A DNA stretch of 64,000 nucleotides from the NCBI RefSeq assembly GCF_031851795.1, contig NZ_CP134696.1, positions 4,050,501 to 4,114,500 of the forward strand, written 5' to 3'. Both the position numbers and the translations under genes were made by a program. The stretch comes from Pontibacter sp. G13. Its GTDB lineage: Bacteria > Bacteroidota > Bacteroidia > J057. How positions within the stretch are numbered: the stretch's first letter is position 1; every line of letters begins with the position of its first letter. Of the stretch, positions 45,045 through 52,554 are shown one piece after another. The notes beneath the pieces are model-generated. The model saw nothing but the letters and a program-made list of their open reading frames with translations. It had not been told where the DNA came from and searched no databases.

Positions 45045-45422
45045 TTATCGGACCAGGAGCAATTCGCCATTTTGGGTGTGAGAAGTTCCGCGACGGTTGA
45101 CGATCAATTCCCACTGGTAATACCCTTCTGGGAGCGGTACACCTTCGAATGAACCATCCCATTTGGCTCCGAGATCGCTACTGCTATACACGATCTGATG
45201 CGCTTCATTGATGATGCGGATGGTGAATTCTTCAGGCTCACATTCGAATTGAATCTCGAAGAGGTCATTAATCCCATCTCCATTCGGCGAAATGGCCGCT
45301 GGAACGTAGGATACGCATGTCTCCGGTGAAGGAGTGGCTGGCGCCTCCGTCAATCCCAAAAAGACGATTGACAGACAAGCGGAGCAGATGAGGAATAGCA
45401 GATTTCCGTATATCTTCTTCAT
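45045..45422 (-). CDS. Very small protein made almost entirely of a type B T9SS C-terminal domain
   Basis: 125 aa from ATG 45422, giving the signal peptide MKKIYGNLLFLICSACLSIV. The rest begins YVPAAISPNGDGINDLFEI and ends GYYQWELIVNRRGTSHTQNG, the full pattern of the gliding-motility-associated (type B, CHU-C-like) sorting domain. Such domains normally sit at the end of proteins of 500-3000 residues; here no cargo domain exists. It could be a truncated remnant, a minimal secreted surface protein or a decoy for the secretion machinery. It has its own terminator. Confidence 0.85.
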   Translation of the reverse strand: MKKIYGNLLFLICSACLSIVFLGLTEAPATPSPETCVSYVPAAISPNGDGINDLFEIQFECEPEEFTIRIINEAHQIVYSSSDLGAKWDGSFEGVPLPEGYYQWELIVNRRGTSHTQNGELLLVR

Positions 45423-45660
45423 GACCTTGGCGATACTTCTCAATGATGTTCAATTATACTACATCCTGTCAAGATGGGGAATGAAGTTGTGGTGAACGGA
45501 TAAAATACACTGGATGACCAGTAAATTTACAGGGGGAATGGTTGGAGCATTGAAAGGTAAGTTGCTAGCATTTAATACGTTAAGATAAATGATTCAATTC
45601 CCCGTTTGTTGGGTTTCGCAATCCGTACAAAATACTATACAATCTGGCCCGCAAAAGGAA

Positions 45661-45692
45661 AGCCCTGATTCGTCCAACGAATCAGGGCTTTT
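45661..45692. terminator. Terminator of the divergent-type SDR gene
   Basis: Perfect 12-bp stem (45661-45672 with 45678-45689), 5-base loop, T4 on the plus side and a T-rich stretch on the minus side; 21 bases past the SDR stop. Confidence 0.85.
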
Positions 45693-45713
45693 GTATAGCA
45701 AAACGACAAAATC

Positions 45714-46505
45714 TTACAGGCTCTTCGTACGCCCTCCGTCAACTGGAACATTGATGCCGTTGATGTATCCCGCTGCGGGAGCTGCCAAAAACGCGATGGC
45801 ATTGGCGACTTCTTCTGGCTGAGCAAACCGGTGGGCAGGGGTCGTCAATTTCATGGCATCTGCCACTTCCTGCTCGGTCTTGCCTGTCTTCTCAGCACGA
45901 TTGCGGATGATGGAAAACAAGCGCTCTGTCTCCGTAAAGCCCGGCAATACATTGTTAACGGTGATCCCGAATTGTCCAATTTCATTGGCGAGGGTCTTGG
46001 ACCAATTTGCCACTGCGCCACGCGTGGTATTGGACACGCCCAAACCATTGATCGGTTGCTTGACGGAAGTAGAGATCACATTGATGATTCGGCCAAAGGA
46101 GGCTTCTTTCATGCCTGGGATCATTGCTTGTGCCAATACATGATTGCACGCGAGATGCATCTGATACGCTGCCATGAAGGCTTCAAGCGTTGCATCCGCG
46201 ATTGGGCCTCCGGGAGGGCCTCCTGTATTGTTGATGAGGATGTGGAAAATTTTCTGGGTCTGGGACAAATAGTCCTGAACGGTTTGGCCTACCTGAACAG
46301 GCTGGGAAAAATCGGCCACAAGGTAGTCGTGTTGCTGACCATGATCAGTGGCGAGCGTACCCAAAACCGTCTTCAGGGCAGCTTCATTTCTGGCGAGTAG
46401 TGTGACGGTAGCTCCCATTTGAGCCAATTCAATGGCAGTAGCCCTGCCGATCCCTTGGGTGCTTCCGCAAACCAAGGCGTTTTTATGCTGGAGATCGAGA
46501 TTCAT
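45714..46505 (-). CDS. SDR-family oxidoreductase lacking the classical Tyr/Lys
   Basis: 263 aa from ATG 46505. Rossmann motif CGSTQGIGRATA, NNTGGPPGGP in place of NNAG, ISTS region, and PGFTETERLF. At the position of the catalytic YxxxK the sequence reads SNTTR (in NGLGVSNTTRGAVANW), so Tyr and Lys are replaced by Ser and Arg. This pattern recurs in a recognised subgroup annotated as 3-oxoacyl-ACP reductase-like, whose chemistry is unclear. The C-terminal GYINGINVPVDGGRTKSL is normal. It may be a reductase with another mechanism, or a non-catalytic member. Confidence 0.88.
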   Translation of the reverse strand: MNLDLQHKNALVCGSTQGIGRATAIELAQMGATVTLLARNEAALKTVLGTLATDHGQQHDYLVADFSQPVQVGQTVQDYLSQTQKIFHILINNTGGPPGGPIADATLEAFMAAYQMHLACNHVLAQAMIPGMKEASFGRIINVISTSVKQPINGLGVSNTTRGAVANWSKTLANEIGQFGITVNNVLPGFTETERLFSIIRNRAEKTGKTEQEVADAMKLTTPAHRFAQPEEVANAIAFLAAPAAGYINGINVPVDGGRTKSL

Positions 46506-46565
46506 AGAATCAATGGTTTGCGGCAAAATACATCAGGATTCCGGAAAAACGCATATTTTTACTGC

Positions 46566-47108
46566 ATGCAATGGGACCTGTCACACGCAATTTTCGCGGC
46601 ATTCGCGATCCTGACACTCGGATTCGGGGTGATGTTGGGATTTACCCGCAACCTGATGTACGCGGCATTCATGCTGTTTGCGGTACTTTTTGGGGTGGCG
46701 GCGCTGTTCGTGTTTGCAGGAGCGGAATTTCTTGCGACATCCCAACTCATCGTTTATGTAGGCGGAATTCTCATCCTCGTGGTGTTTGGGGTGATGTTGA
46801 CCCAACGTTCCCTGTCCAATTCCGCTAAGACCCAATTGCACTATCTGGTGCCGGGAACCTTGATCGCACTCCTCTTGATGGGCGGACTGTTTTGGTTGAT
46901 GGATGCAATTCCTTTGGATCAAATGGCCGACCAACAGGCCCCTGCAACAGAGGCCCAAGCTGCTTCCCTCACCAATCCCGAAATCATCGGCAAGGCTCTT
47001 TTGACCGATTATCTGGTTCCCTTTGAGATTATGTCTGTCCTACTTTTGATTGCTTTGATCGGTGCAGCATATCTGGCCCGCCCGGAATCTCCGACGGAAG
47101 ATCAGTAG
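46566..47108 (+). CDS. nuoJ: NADH-quinone oxidoreductase subunit J (isolated gene)
   Basis: 180 aa from ATG 46566. Five membrane helices; helix 3 contains the conserved FLATSQLIVYVGGILILVVF segment of complex I subunit J, a quinone-chamber/proton-channel subunit. The frame extends 49 codons upstream into the SDR gene, without family resemblance. Normally nuoJ lies between nuoI and nuoK; here neither is adjacent. The rest of complex I must be elsewhere, or this is a second, detached copy. Repeat copy C begins 51 bases past its stop. Confidence 0.93.
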   Translation: MQWDLSHAIFAAFAILTLGFGVMLGFTRNLMYAAFMLFAVLFGVAALFVFAGAEFLATSQLIVYVGGILILVVFGVMLTQRSLSNSAKTQLHYLVPGTLIALLLMGGLFWLMDAIPLDQMADQQAPATEAQAASLTNPEIIGKALLTDYLVPFEIMSVLLLIALIGAAYLARPESPTEDQ

Positions 47109-47159
47109 CCTTTGGAAAATCATCCGGGACCATACCTCTGCGAAAGGAAAACCGCTCTG

Positions 47160-47370
47160 GTGCGGCTGGCCCGTGTGGTGTGAGGCACCTGGAGGATTCA
47201 GTCGATGAAGGGAGAGCGTAAATAATGCGGATAAGGTTTGCGAAGAAAAGGTCGAATAATCTGTAGGTAGTTGAGCATCGACCGAGCGACCAGCGAGTCC
47301 GGAAGACGCCGACTCGGCGACTCAGCGCTCAGGAGGAAACCTATTGTCCGGCACGCCGAGGCACACCCAA
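47160..47370 (+). repeat. Dispersed intergenic repeat, copy C (211 bp)
   Basis: Forward copy: starts GTGCGGCTGGCCCGTGTGG, central block at 47279-47320, ends GCACGCCGAGGCACACCCAA. A 31-bp stretch (47279-47309) is identical to the reverse complement of 52319-52349 in copy D. The central part can form a CGAGTC/GACTCG stem. It lies between two convergent genes. Confidence 0.88.
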
Positions 47371-47405
47371 AAATTCATCGCTTCCCAGATTCAACTAGGC
47401 CTGTC

Positions 47406-47852
47406 TCACTCCGGCTTGCCAAAAATGCGCTGATAAATGGGCGCTCTGCCGGCAAATTGCGCGTACATCACCGGATAGATCAGCCTGTCCAAAATCCCTG
47501 AGCCTGTCGAATAGGTGATATCGTCGATAATGACCGAATGATCGCCAGCGTCCGCCACGGCATGTCGATGCTTCCACGTTTTGAGGGGGGATGGAATGAC
47601 GCGGCCCTCGTCAGTGAACCACGCTTCTTTGCCGTTGTCTTCTTCCTCGGTGATCGAGACCTCCCACAACTGCTTGACGACTCCGAAAAGTTTGACGCGA
47701 ATGTGAACCTCATCTCCTTTGTGGGAGCCATCAAAGCGCAAGATTTCAATGTCCGCTCCGGGGGGCGTCAATTGTTTCAGCAAAGCGAGATCGAACTGAG
47801 CGAGCACGGATTGGTAGTTTCCGGAAACCGGCGTTTTGAGTAACAAGTTCAT
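47406..47852 (-). CDS. SRPBCC (START/Bet v1-like) ligand-binding fold protein
   Basis: 148 aa from ATG 47852. The strand-helix pattern with GDEVHIRVKLFGVVKQLWEV, an acidic TEEEDNGKEAWFTDEGR loop and a C-terminal long helix ending YAQFAGRAPIYQRIF matches SRPBCC proteins, which bind hydrophobic ligands in a helix-grip cavity. Ligand and process are unknown. It is divergent from the next gene; longer upstream codons overlap that gene's coding sequence and are rejected. Confidence 0.78.
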   Translation of the reverse strand: MNLLLKTPVSGNYQSVLAQFDLALLKQLTPPGADIEILRFDGSHKGDEVHIRVKLFGVVKQLWEVSITEEEDNGKEAWFTDEGRVIPSPLKTWKHRHAVADAGDHSVIIDDITYSTGSGILDRLIYPVMYAQFAGRAPIYQRIFGKPE

Positions 47853-47939
47853 ATCGCTAGTTTGGCAAGGTATTTCGGGGAAGGCAAGGAAATTCATGCG
47901 AAAAAGGAACTTGTCCCCCACGATCAGGAATTTTCGGTT

Positions 47940-48500
47940 ATGTACGCGAATTGGCTCAAGGAAAAATTTCCCGTTGACGAACAGAATGGGTTCTACAAAC
48001 AACCTCACATGCCTGCCCGGGTATTGGGGAAAGTCTTGCTGCGGTTTACCCAGATTTCATCTCCCAGTGATGTGATCGCCATGCACCACTTTTCGGGGAC
48101 CTTTTCCTCGGGAGTCTGGTTGTTTACGGGTACGGGAGTTTACTATGATGAGGGAGATTTCTTGTATGAAGACATCAAGGAAATTCAGGTGAATGGGAAG
48201 AAGATGACTGTATTTGTGAATCAGCAGACCCAATTCATTCCTCATCAACTGACCGCCAAGAATGATCAATCAGCCGAAACGCTCCGGAGATTGCTCGAAA
48301 AGATCAGCCAATACGATCCCATTGCGGATCAATTGGTCGAGCATGCCTACGAGGGGTTTCAGGGAGCGGAATTGGACTGGCTCAAGTTGAGAGATGAAGT
48401 CATGAAGACCATCGATATGCTGTATGAGCGCTACAACGATGGCAAACTTTCCATGATGGAATACGAGTCCAAAAAGATGGAGCTGCTCGGTCGGTTGTAG
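47940..48500 (+). CDS. Uncharacterised protein with SHOCT-like C-terminus
   Basis: 186 aa if the ATG at 47940 is used. The frame is open back to a TTG at 47862, only 9 bases from the divergent gene's start, which would leave no promoter space; the protein-like composition of that segment keeps it possible. The middle region is beta-rich (SGVWLFTGTGVYYDEGDFLYEDIKEIQ), reminiscent of PH-like domains. The end, LYERYNDGKLSMMEYESKK, resembles SHOCT motifs found in small-oligomerisation proteins. Function unknown. Confidence 0.72.
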   Translation: MYANWLKEKFPVDEQNGFYKQPHMPARVLGKVLLRFTQISSPSDVIAMHHFSGTFSSGVWLFTGTGVYYDEGDFLYEDIKEIQVNGKKMTVFVNQQTQFIPHQLTAKNDQSAETLRRLLEKISQYDPIADQLVEHAYEGFQGAELDWLKLRDEVMKTIDMLYERYNDGKLSMMEYESKKMELLGRL

Positions 48501-48623
48501 GGAATCCTGTCCAGCGAGAGAATTCCATGTTTTGAATCATGGAAGGAGATGCTGGCCAGAATGCGTCTAGTTCCATCTGAATTATGCTATCTTGCAGACT
48601 TATTGACTAAGCTGCAAGCGCAC

Positions 48624-49892
48624 ATGACCCTGACATACGAATCATCCCTCGAATTTGCCCGGAGCATGGACCAGCAAGATCCCTTGCGTAGCTATCGGGA
48701 TCAGTTCCACCTGCCGGTTCAACCATCTGGTGAGCCTTATATCTACCTCTGCGGCAATTCATTAGGTTGCCAGCCTAAACGCCTTCGCGCCTTCGTGGAG
48801 CAAGAGCTCAAGGATTGGGAAAACCTAGGCGTAGAAGGACATTTCCACGCCAAAAATCCGTGGATGCCCTACCATGAATTCCTCACTGAACCGATGGCCA
48901 AGATTGTCGGTGCCAAGTCCGAGGAAGTGGTCGTCATGAATGCGCTGACGGTCAATCTCCACCTGATGATGGTGAGCTTCTATCGCCCCTCCCAAGCGCG
49001 ATTCAAGATTGTCATCGAAGGAGATGCTTTCCCTTCTGACATCTATGCGGTAGAATCCCAACTGAAATTCCACGGGTACGATCCCAAGGATGCGTTGATC
49101 AAATTGTGGCCACGCGAAGGAGAGCACACAATCCGTACAGAAGACATCGAGCACCTGTTGGCCGAGCAAGGTCAGGAGATCGCCCTCGTGATGTTGGGCG
49201 GTGTCAACTATTACACTGGACAAGCATTCCAATTCCAACGAATCGTAGAGGCCGGCCACGCGCAAGGCTGTAAGGTCGGATTTGACCTTGCCCATGCGGT
49301 TGGCAACCTAGAATTGAAGCTCCATGAGTGGGGCGCCGATTTTGCGTGTTGGTGTAGCTACAAATACCTCAACTCCGGCCCAGGAGGCGTAGCAGGGGTA
49401 TTCGTGCATGAGCGCCACCTGAATGATCCCGAGATTCCTCGATTTGCAGGTTGGTGGGGACACGACAAGGAGACCCGTTTCAAAATGGGACCAGATTTCC
49501 AGCCCATTCCTACGGCTGAATCTTGGCAGTTGAGCAACGCACCTGTACTGTCCATGGCTGCCCTCAGAGCCTCGCTAGAGATCTTCGAAGAAGTTGGGAT
49601 GGCTGCCCTCAGAGAGAAGGCGCTCAAGTTGACTGGCTATCTCGAATATCTCCTGACGGAAGGCGATGACCTCAAAGGAATTGAGATTATCACGCCCAAA
49701 GATCCCGATCACCGGGGATGCCAGCTCTCGTTGCTGACTGGAGCGGATGGCAAGCAGCGTTTTGACGCCTTGACGGAGGCAGGTGTGATCTGCGATTGGC
49801 GCGAGCCGAATGTGATCAGATTGGCTCCCGTGCCGCTGTACAACTCATTCGAAGATGTATGGCATTTTGCCAAAGTGTTGAGAAATCTCTAG
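48624..49892 (+). CDS. kynU: Kynureninase
   Basis: 422 aa from ATG 48624; an earlier ATG at 48549 adds 25 non-conserved residues. A PLP enzyme that cleaves kynurenine or 3-hydroxykynurenine to (3-hydroxy)anthranilate and alanine. Motifs: YLCGNSLGCQPK near the start, GFDLAHAVGNLEL, and the PLP Lys 247 in CWCSYKYLNSGPGG, then RFAGWWGHDKETRF. No tryptophan dioxygenase, arylformamidase or 3-hydroxyanthranilate oxygenase is nearby. A 6-bp hairpin (TCCATG / CATGGA, 48526-48545) lies upstream. Monocistronic with a strong terminator. Confidence 0.96.
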   Translation: MTLTYESSLEFARSMDQQDPLRSYRDQFHLPVQPSGEPYIYLCGNSLGCQPKRLRAFVEQELKDWENLGVEGHFHAKNPWMPYHEFLTEPMAKIVGAKSEEVVVMNALTVNLHLMMVSFYRPSQARFKIVIEGDAFPSDIYAVESQLKFHGYDPKDALIKLWPREGEHTIRTEDIEHLLAEQGQEIALVMLGGVNYYTGQAFQFQRIVEAGHAQGCKVGFDLAHAVGNLELKLHEWGADFACWCSYKYLNSGPGGVAGVFVHERHLNDPEIPRFAGWWGHDKETRFKMGPDFQPIPTAESWQLSNAPVLSMAALRASLEIFEEVGMAALREKALKLTGYLEYLLTEGDDLKGIEIITPKDPDHRGCQLSLLTGADGKQRFDALTEAGVICDWREPNVIRLAPVPLYNSFEDVWHFAKVLRNL

Positions 49893-49927
49893 GGATTACC
49901 ACCGATTTCCCAAAACATACTTCCCAG

Positions 49928-49961
49928 TGCCCCGATCTCGCCCAGAGATCGGGGCATTTTT
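49928..49961 (+). terminator. Strong intrinsic terminator of kynU
   Basis: Perfect 12-bp stem (TGCCCCGATCTC 49928-49939 with 49945-49956), 5-base loop, then T5. Confidence 0.92.
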
Positions 49962-50101
49962 ATGGGCTCGTCATTCGACAGGAATGTCAAGATGTTGAAA
50001 TAATTAACTCGTAAAATTTATGATTATGATATAGTTTCCTAGATAGCTAAAACCGGACGTGTATCCCTGCTAGACACCTCCGGCAACAATCTCGATTGGA
50101 T

Positions 50102-51202
50102 ATGACAACTCGCTATTGGCTAGAAATCTGGACGGAGGAAAAACACTATTCCAAAATCAGCAGAATCCTCGGTGAACGACCGAGTTCCAACCCGCGCTCT
50201 ATTGTTCAGGCTCGTGAGACGACCGAGGAAGATGAACCACGATGGGATTACCCGCATATCTTGATGGATGATTTGGAGCCATTGCTGCCCATGCTAGAGG
50301 ATTGCGGAGTTACGCCTGACAAGATTTCCCTATGGGTCCACGCCAATTACCAAGATCCCTCGCTGGAATTTACCCTAGATCCACTCGCGATGATGAGGCT
50401 CGGAGATATGGGCATTAAATTTTGTTTCACCTGTTGGCGCGGAAATGAGTTCGGACTACTCAATGAAGAGCATCCCCGTGGAGGTGATCGAGTCGTGGAT
50501 ATTGACGATGTGTGGATCGAGGCAGATCAGAGCGAAACAGGATTTGCCTATCCTGCCGGGAAAGCACGTGCTGTCGTGAGTTTTGACGACGGTACCTTCT
50601 GGGAAGGGACGTTCGTGTCCTATACCTATTTGGAGGCCATGATTCGAGGATCTCAACGATCGGGCGAGTTTCTCAAGGGCAGCTACTTCTGGATGGAAGG
50701 CATGATCTTGATTGAGGTTCTCGGCAAAAAACAGATCGAGAAGGCCATCATGGATCTGCTCAAGCGCCGTCAGTTCGAAAAAGCCTTCAAACCCATCAAA
50801 GGTACTTTCCAGAAAGAACTGGAGGAACAATGCCAGATGCTCGAGCTCGTCGTGCTGCATGGACCTGACATGACCGAATCCTTGACGGACTTATTTGAGT
50901 TGCCCAAACATCAGATACAGCAGGTGCCCAGTATGTGGAAGCATGTCCGGCAGTTGCCGATCCATGTACCGGTAGCGGAGGGAATTCAGCCCGTCCTGAA
51001 TCTGTTGGATCTCAAGCAGGCAAACTTGCAAGACTACGGCATCCTCAAGCAAGACATCTCCATCAATTGGATCAGCCAATACGCTGGCCATTGCAATCTG
51101 GAGTTTGGCTATGGTCTGCTACGAGAGTTGGGCAGGCGTGGCATTACCCTCAATCTCGACTGCCGAGAAGCCGAAGACTTCATCTCCAGAAGTGTGGAAT
51201 AA
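50102..51202 (+). CDS. Uncharacterised two-part protein with DUF4279-like N-terminus
   Basis: 366 aa from ATG 50102; a TTG two codons upstream is not needed. The N-terminal half (residues 1-110, RYWLEIWTEEKHYSKISRIL, then W-D-Y-P-H-I-L and LLPMLEDCGV) resembles the DUF4279 pattern of a Trp-containing alpha/beta fold seen in small, sometimes immunity-associated proteins. The centre (residues 130-200) has beta-strands with FAYPAGKARAVVSFDDGTFW. The C-terminal part is helical and again ends in an alpha/beta region (INWISQYAGHCNLEFGYGLL). No catalytic motif seen; function unknown. The DMT transporter follows 52 bp downstream on the same strand. Confidence 0.75.
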   Translation: MTTRYWLEIWTEEKHYSKISRILGERPSSNPRSIVQARETTEEDEPRWDYPHILMDDLEPLLPMLEDCGVTPDKISLWVHANYQDPSLEFTLDPLAMMRLGDMGIKFCFTCWRGNEFGLLNEEHPRGGDRVVDIDDVWIEADQSETGFAYPAGKARAVVSFDDGTFWEGTFVSYTYLEAMIRGSQRSGEFLKGSYFWMEGMILIEVLGKKQIEKAIMDLLKRRQFEKAFKPIKGTFQKELEEQCQMLELVVLHGPDMTESLTDLFELPKHQIQQVPSMWKHVRQLPIHVPVAEGIQPVLNLLDLKQANLQDYGILKQDISINWISQYAGHCNLEFGYGLLRELGRRGITLNLDCREAEDFISRSVE

Positions 51203-51254
51203 TTTTTTCCAATTTCCTTTTACTCCTCATATCCCCCAGATACCTTTGCCGGTT

Positions 51255-52175
51255 ATGGGGAACATGACTCTGTCTAACAATGCATTGGGGAAAGCTTATG
51301 CACAGTTGCATATCGCCATTCTCCTATTCGGTTTCACCGCGATCCTCGGAGACCTGATCACCCTATCGGGTATTCCGCTGGTATGGTATCGCATGGTGAT
51401 CACCTTGATCAGCCTGTGCTTTTTTCCGGGTCTGATCAAGCGAGCCTTGGCACTTCCACGGAAGACGGCTTTGAGGCTACTGGGCATTGGCGTTTTGATG
51501 GCCATCCACTGGGTGACGTTCTTTGAGGCCATCAAGCAGTCCAATGTGAGCATTACGCTGAGTTGCATCGCATCCACGGCATTTTTCACCTCGCTCATCG
51601 AGCCGCTCTTTTTTGGTCGCAAGATCAAGATTCATGAGATTGGACTGGGCCTTCTGGTGATCGTGGGATTCGGCTTTATCTTCTCATTTGTAGGAGATCA
51701 GCACTGGTTGGGGATTGGATTGGCCATTCTCTCCGCATTTGTTGTAGCATTCGCAGGGGTATTCAACAAGGCCGCGGTCGAGACACACGATGTCTATGTC
51801 GTAAGTTTCATGACCTTTCTTGCGGGCGTGATATTCCTGACCGCTGTGATGCCGATTTACCTGTATGCCTTTCCGGAACAGCCGATCATCCCGACCACCT
51901 CGGACATCGGATACCTGTTGTTTTTGGCATTGGGTTGTACGACGCTGGCCTATTCGCTCAATATGTTGGCACTCAGGCACCTTTCCGCCTATACCGTGGC
52001 GTTGTCGATCAATCTGGAGCCTATCTACGGGATGGTCATGGCGCTGATGTTCCTTGGCGAAGGAGCGGAACTGAATACGGGATTCTACATCGGTGCGGGC
52101 TTGATTCTGGCGGCGGTGTTCCTTCATCCAATCTTCGAGCGATTCCAGAAATCCAAAGCAGGATCTCTGGCTTAG
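51255..52175 (+). CDS. EamA/DMT-superfamily transporter
   Basis: 306 aa from ATG 51255; the frame is open 50 codons upstream but that part overlaps the previous gene. Ten membrane helices arranged as two EamA repeats of about 140 residues. Typical segments are LHIAILLFGFTAILGDLI and, near the end, SINLEPIYGMVMALMFLGE. Such carriers export metabolites or amino acids; the substrate cannot be told. Possibly co-transcribed with the upstream unknown gene. Confidence 0.9.
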   Translation: MGNMTLSNNALGKAYAQLHIAILLFGFTAILGDLITLSGIPLVWYRMVITLISLCFFPGLIKRALALPRKTALRLLGIGVLMAIHWVTFFEAIKQSNVSITLSCIASTAFFTSLIEPLFFGRKIKIHEIGLGLLVIVGFGFIFSFVGDQHWLGIGLAILSAFVVAFAGVFNKAAVETHDVYVVSFMTFLAGVIFLTAVMPIYLYAFPEQPIIPTTSDIGYLLFLALGCTTLAYSLNMLALRHLSAYTVALSINLEPIYGMVMALMFLGEGAELNTGFYIGAGLILAAVFLHPIFERFQKSKAGSLA

Positions 52176-52256
52176 GATACATGATCTTTTCTCATCCAAT
52201 ATCGTGGGTCCATCCAAACTGATCGTGATGGGCCCATATTTTTTTACCTGGCCTAT

Positions 52257-52469
52257 TTGGGCGTGTCCCGGCGTTCTGGGCCAAATATCCTGCCCTAGGC
52301 ATATCAGTCGCCGGGTCAGCGTCTTCCGGACTCGCTGGTCGCTCGGTCGGTGGAAGATGGAATGCAGCCACGTTGATCACCTCAGAAGTCGCGTTTTTCG
52401 CTTGGACTACGATGCTCCAATCACCGACTGAATCCTTCAGCCGCTTCACGCCACACCTGTCAGCCGCAC
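52257..52469 (-). repeat. Dispersed intergenic repeat, copy D (213 bp)
   Basis: Reverse copy: on the minus strand it starts GTGCGGCTGACAGGTGTGGC at 52469, has the 31-bp core shared exactly with copy C (52319-52349) and ends AACGCCGGGACACGCCCAA at 52257. It lies between convergent genes, 26 bases past the T tract of the terminator at 52496-52531. A frame open through it gives a spurious 119-codon ORF. Confidence 0.88.
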
Positions 52470-52495
52470 ATTTCATAGTGGAAGCACCTTCCCAC

Positions 52496-52531
52496 AAAAA
52501 CGAGGCTGCCACCAATACGGGACAGCCTCGT
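52496..52531 (-). terminator. Intrinsic terminator of the outer-membrane protein gene
   Basis: Perfect 9-bp stem (ACGAGGCTG 52500-52508 with CAGCCTCGT 52523-52531) followed by a T5 run on the minus strand, 23 bases past the stop at 52555. Confidence 0.85.
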
Positions 52532-52554
52532 CTGATATTCAAAAGGCGCAAATG

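Noticed and set aside
47109-47405. tRNA or ncRNA gene between nuoJ and the SRPBCC gene
   Set aside because: No cloverleaf or anticodon arm could be drawn; the region is explained by repeat copy C.
52192-52551. 119-codon minus-strand frame through repeat D
   Set aside because: It is a translation of the dispersed repeat plus terminator; no protein features.
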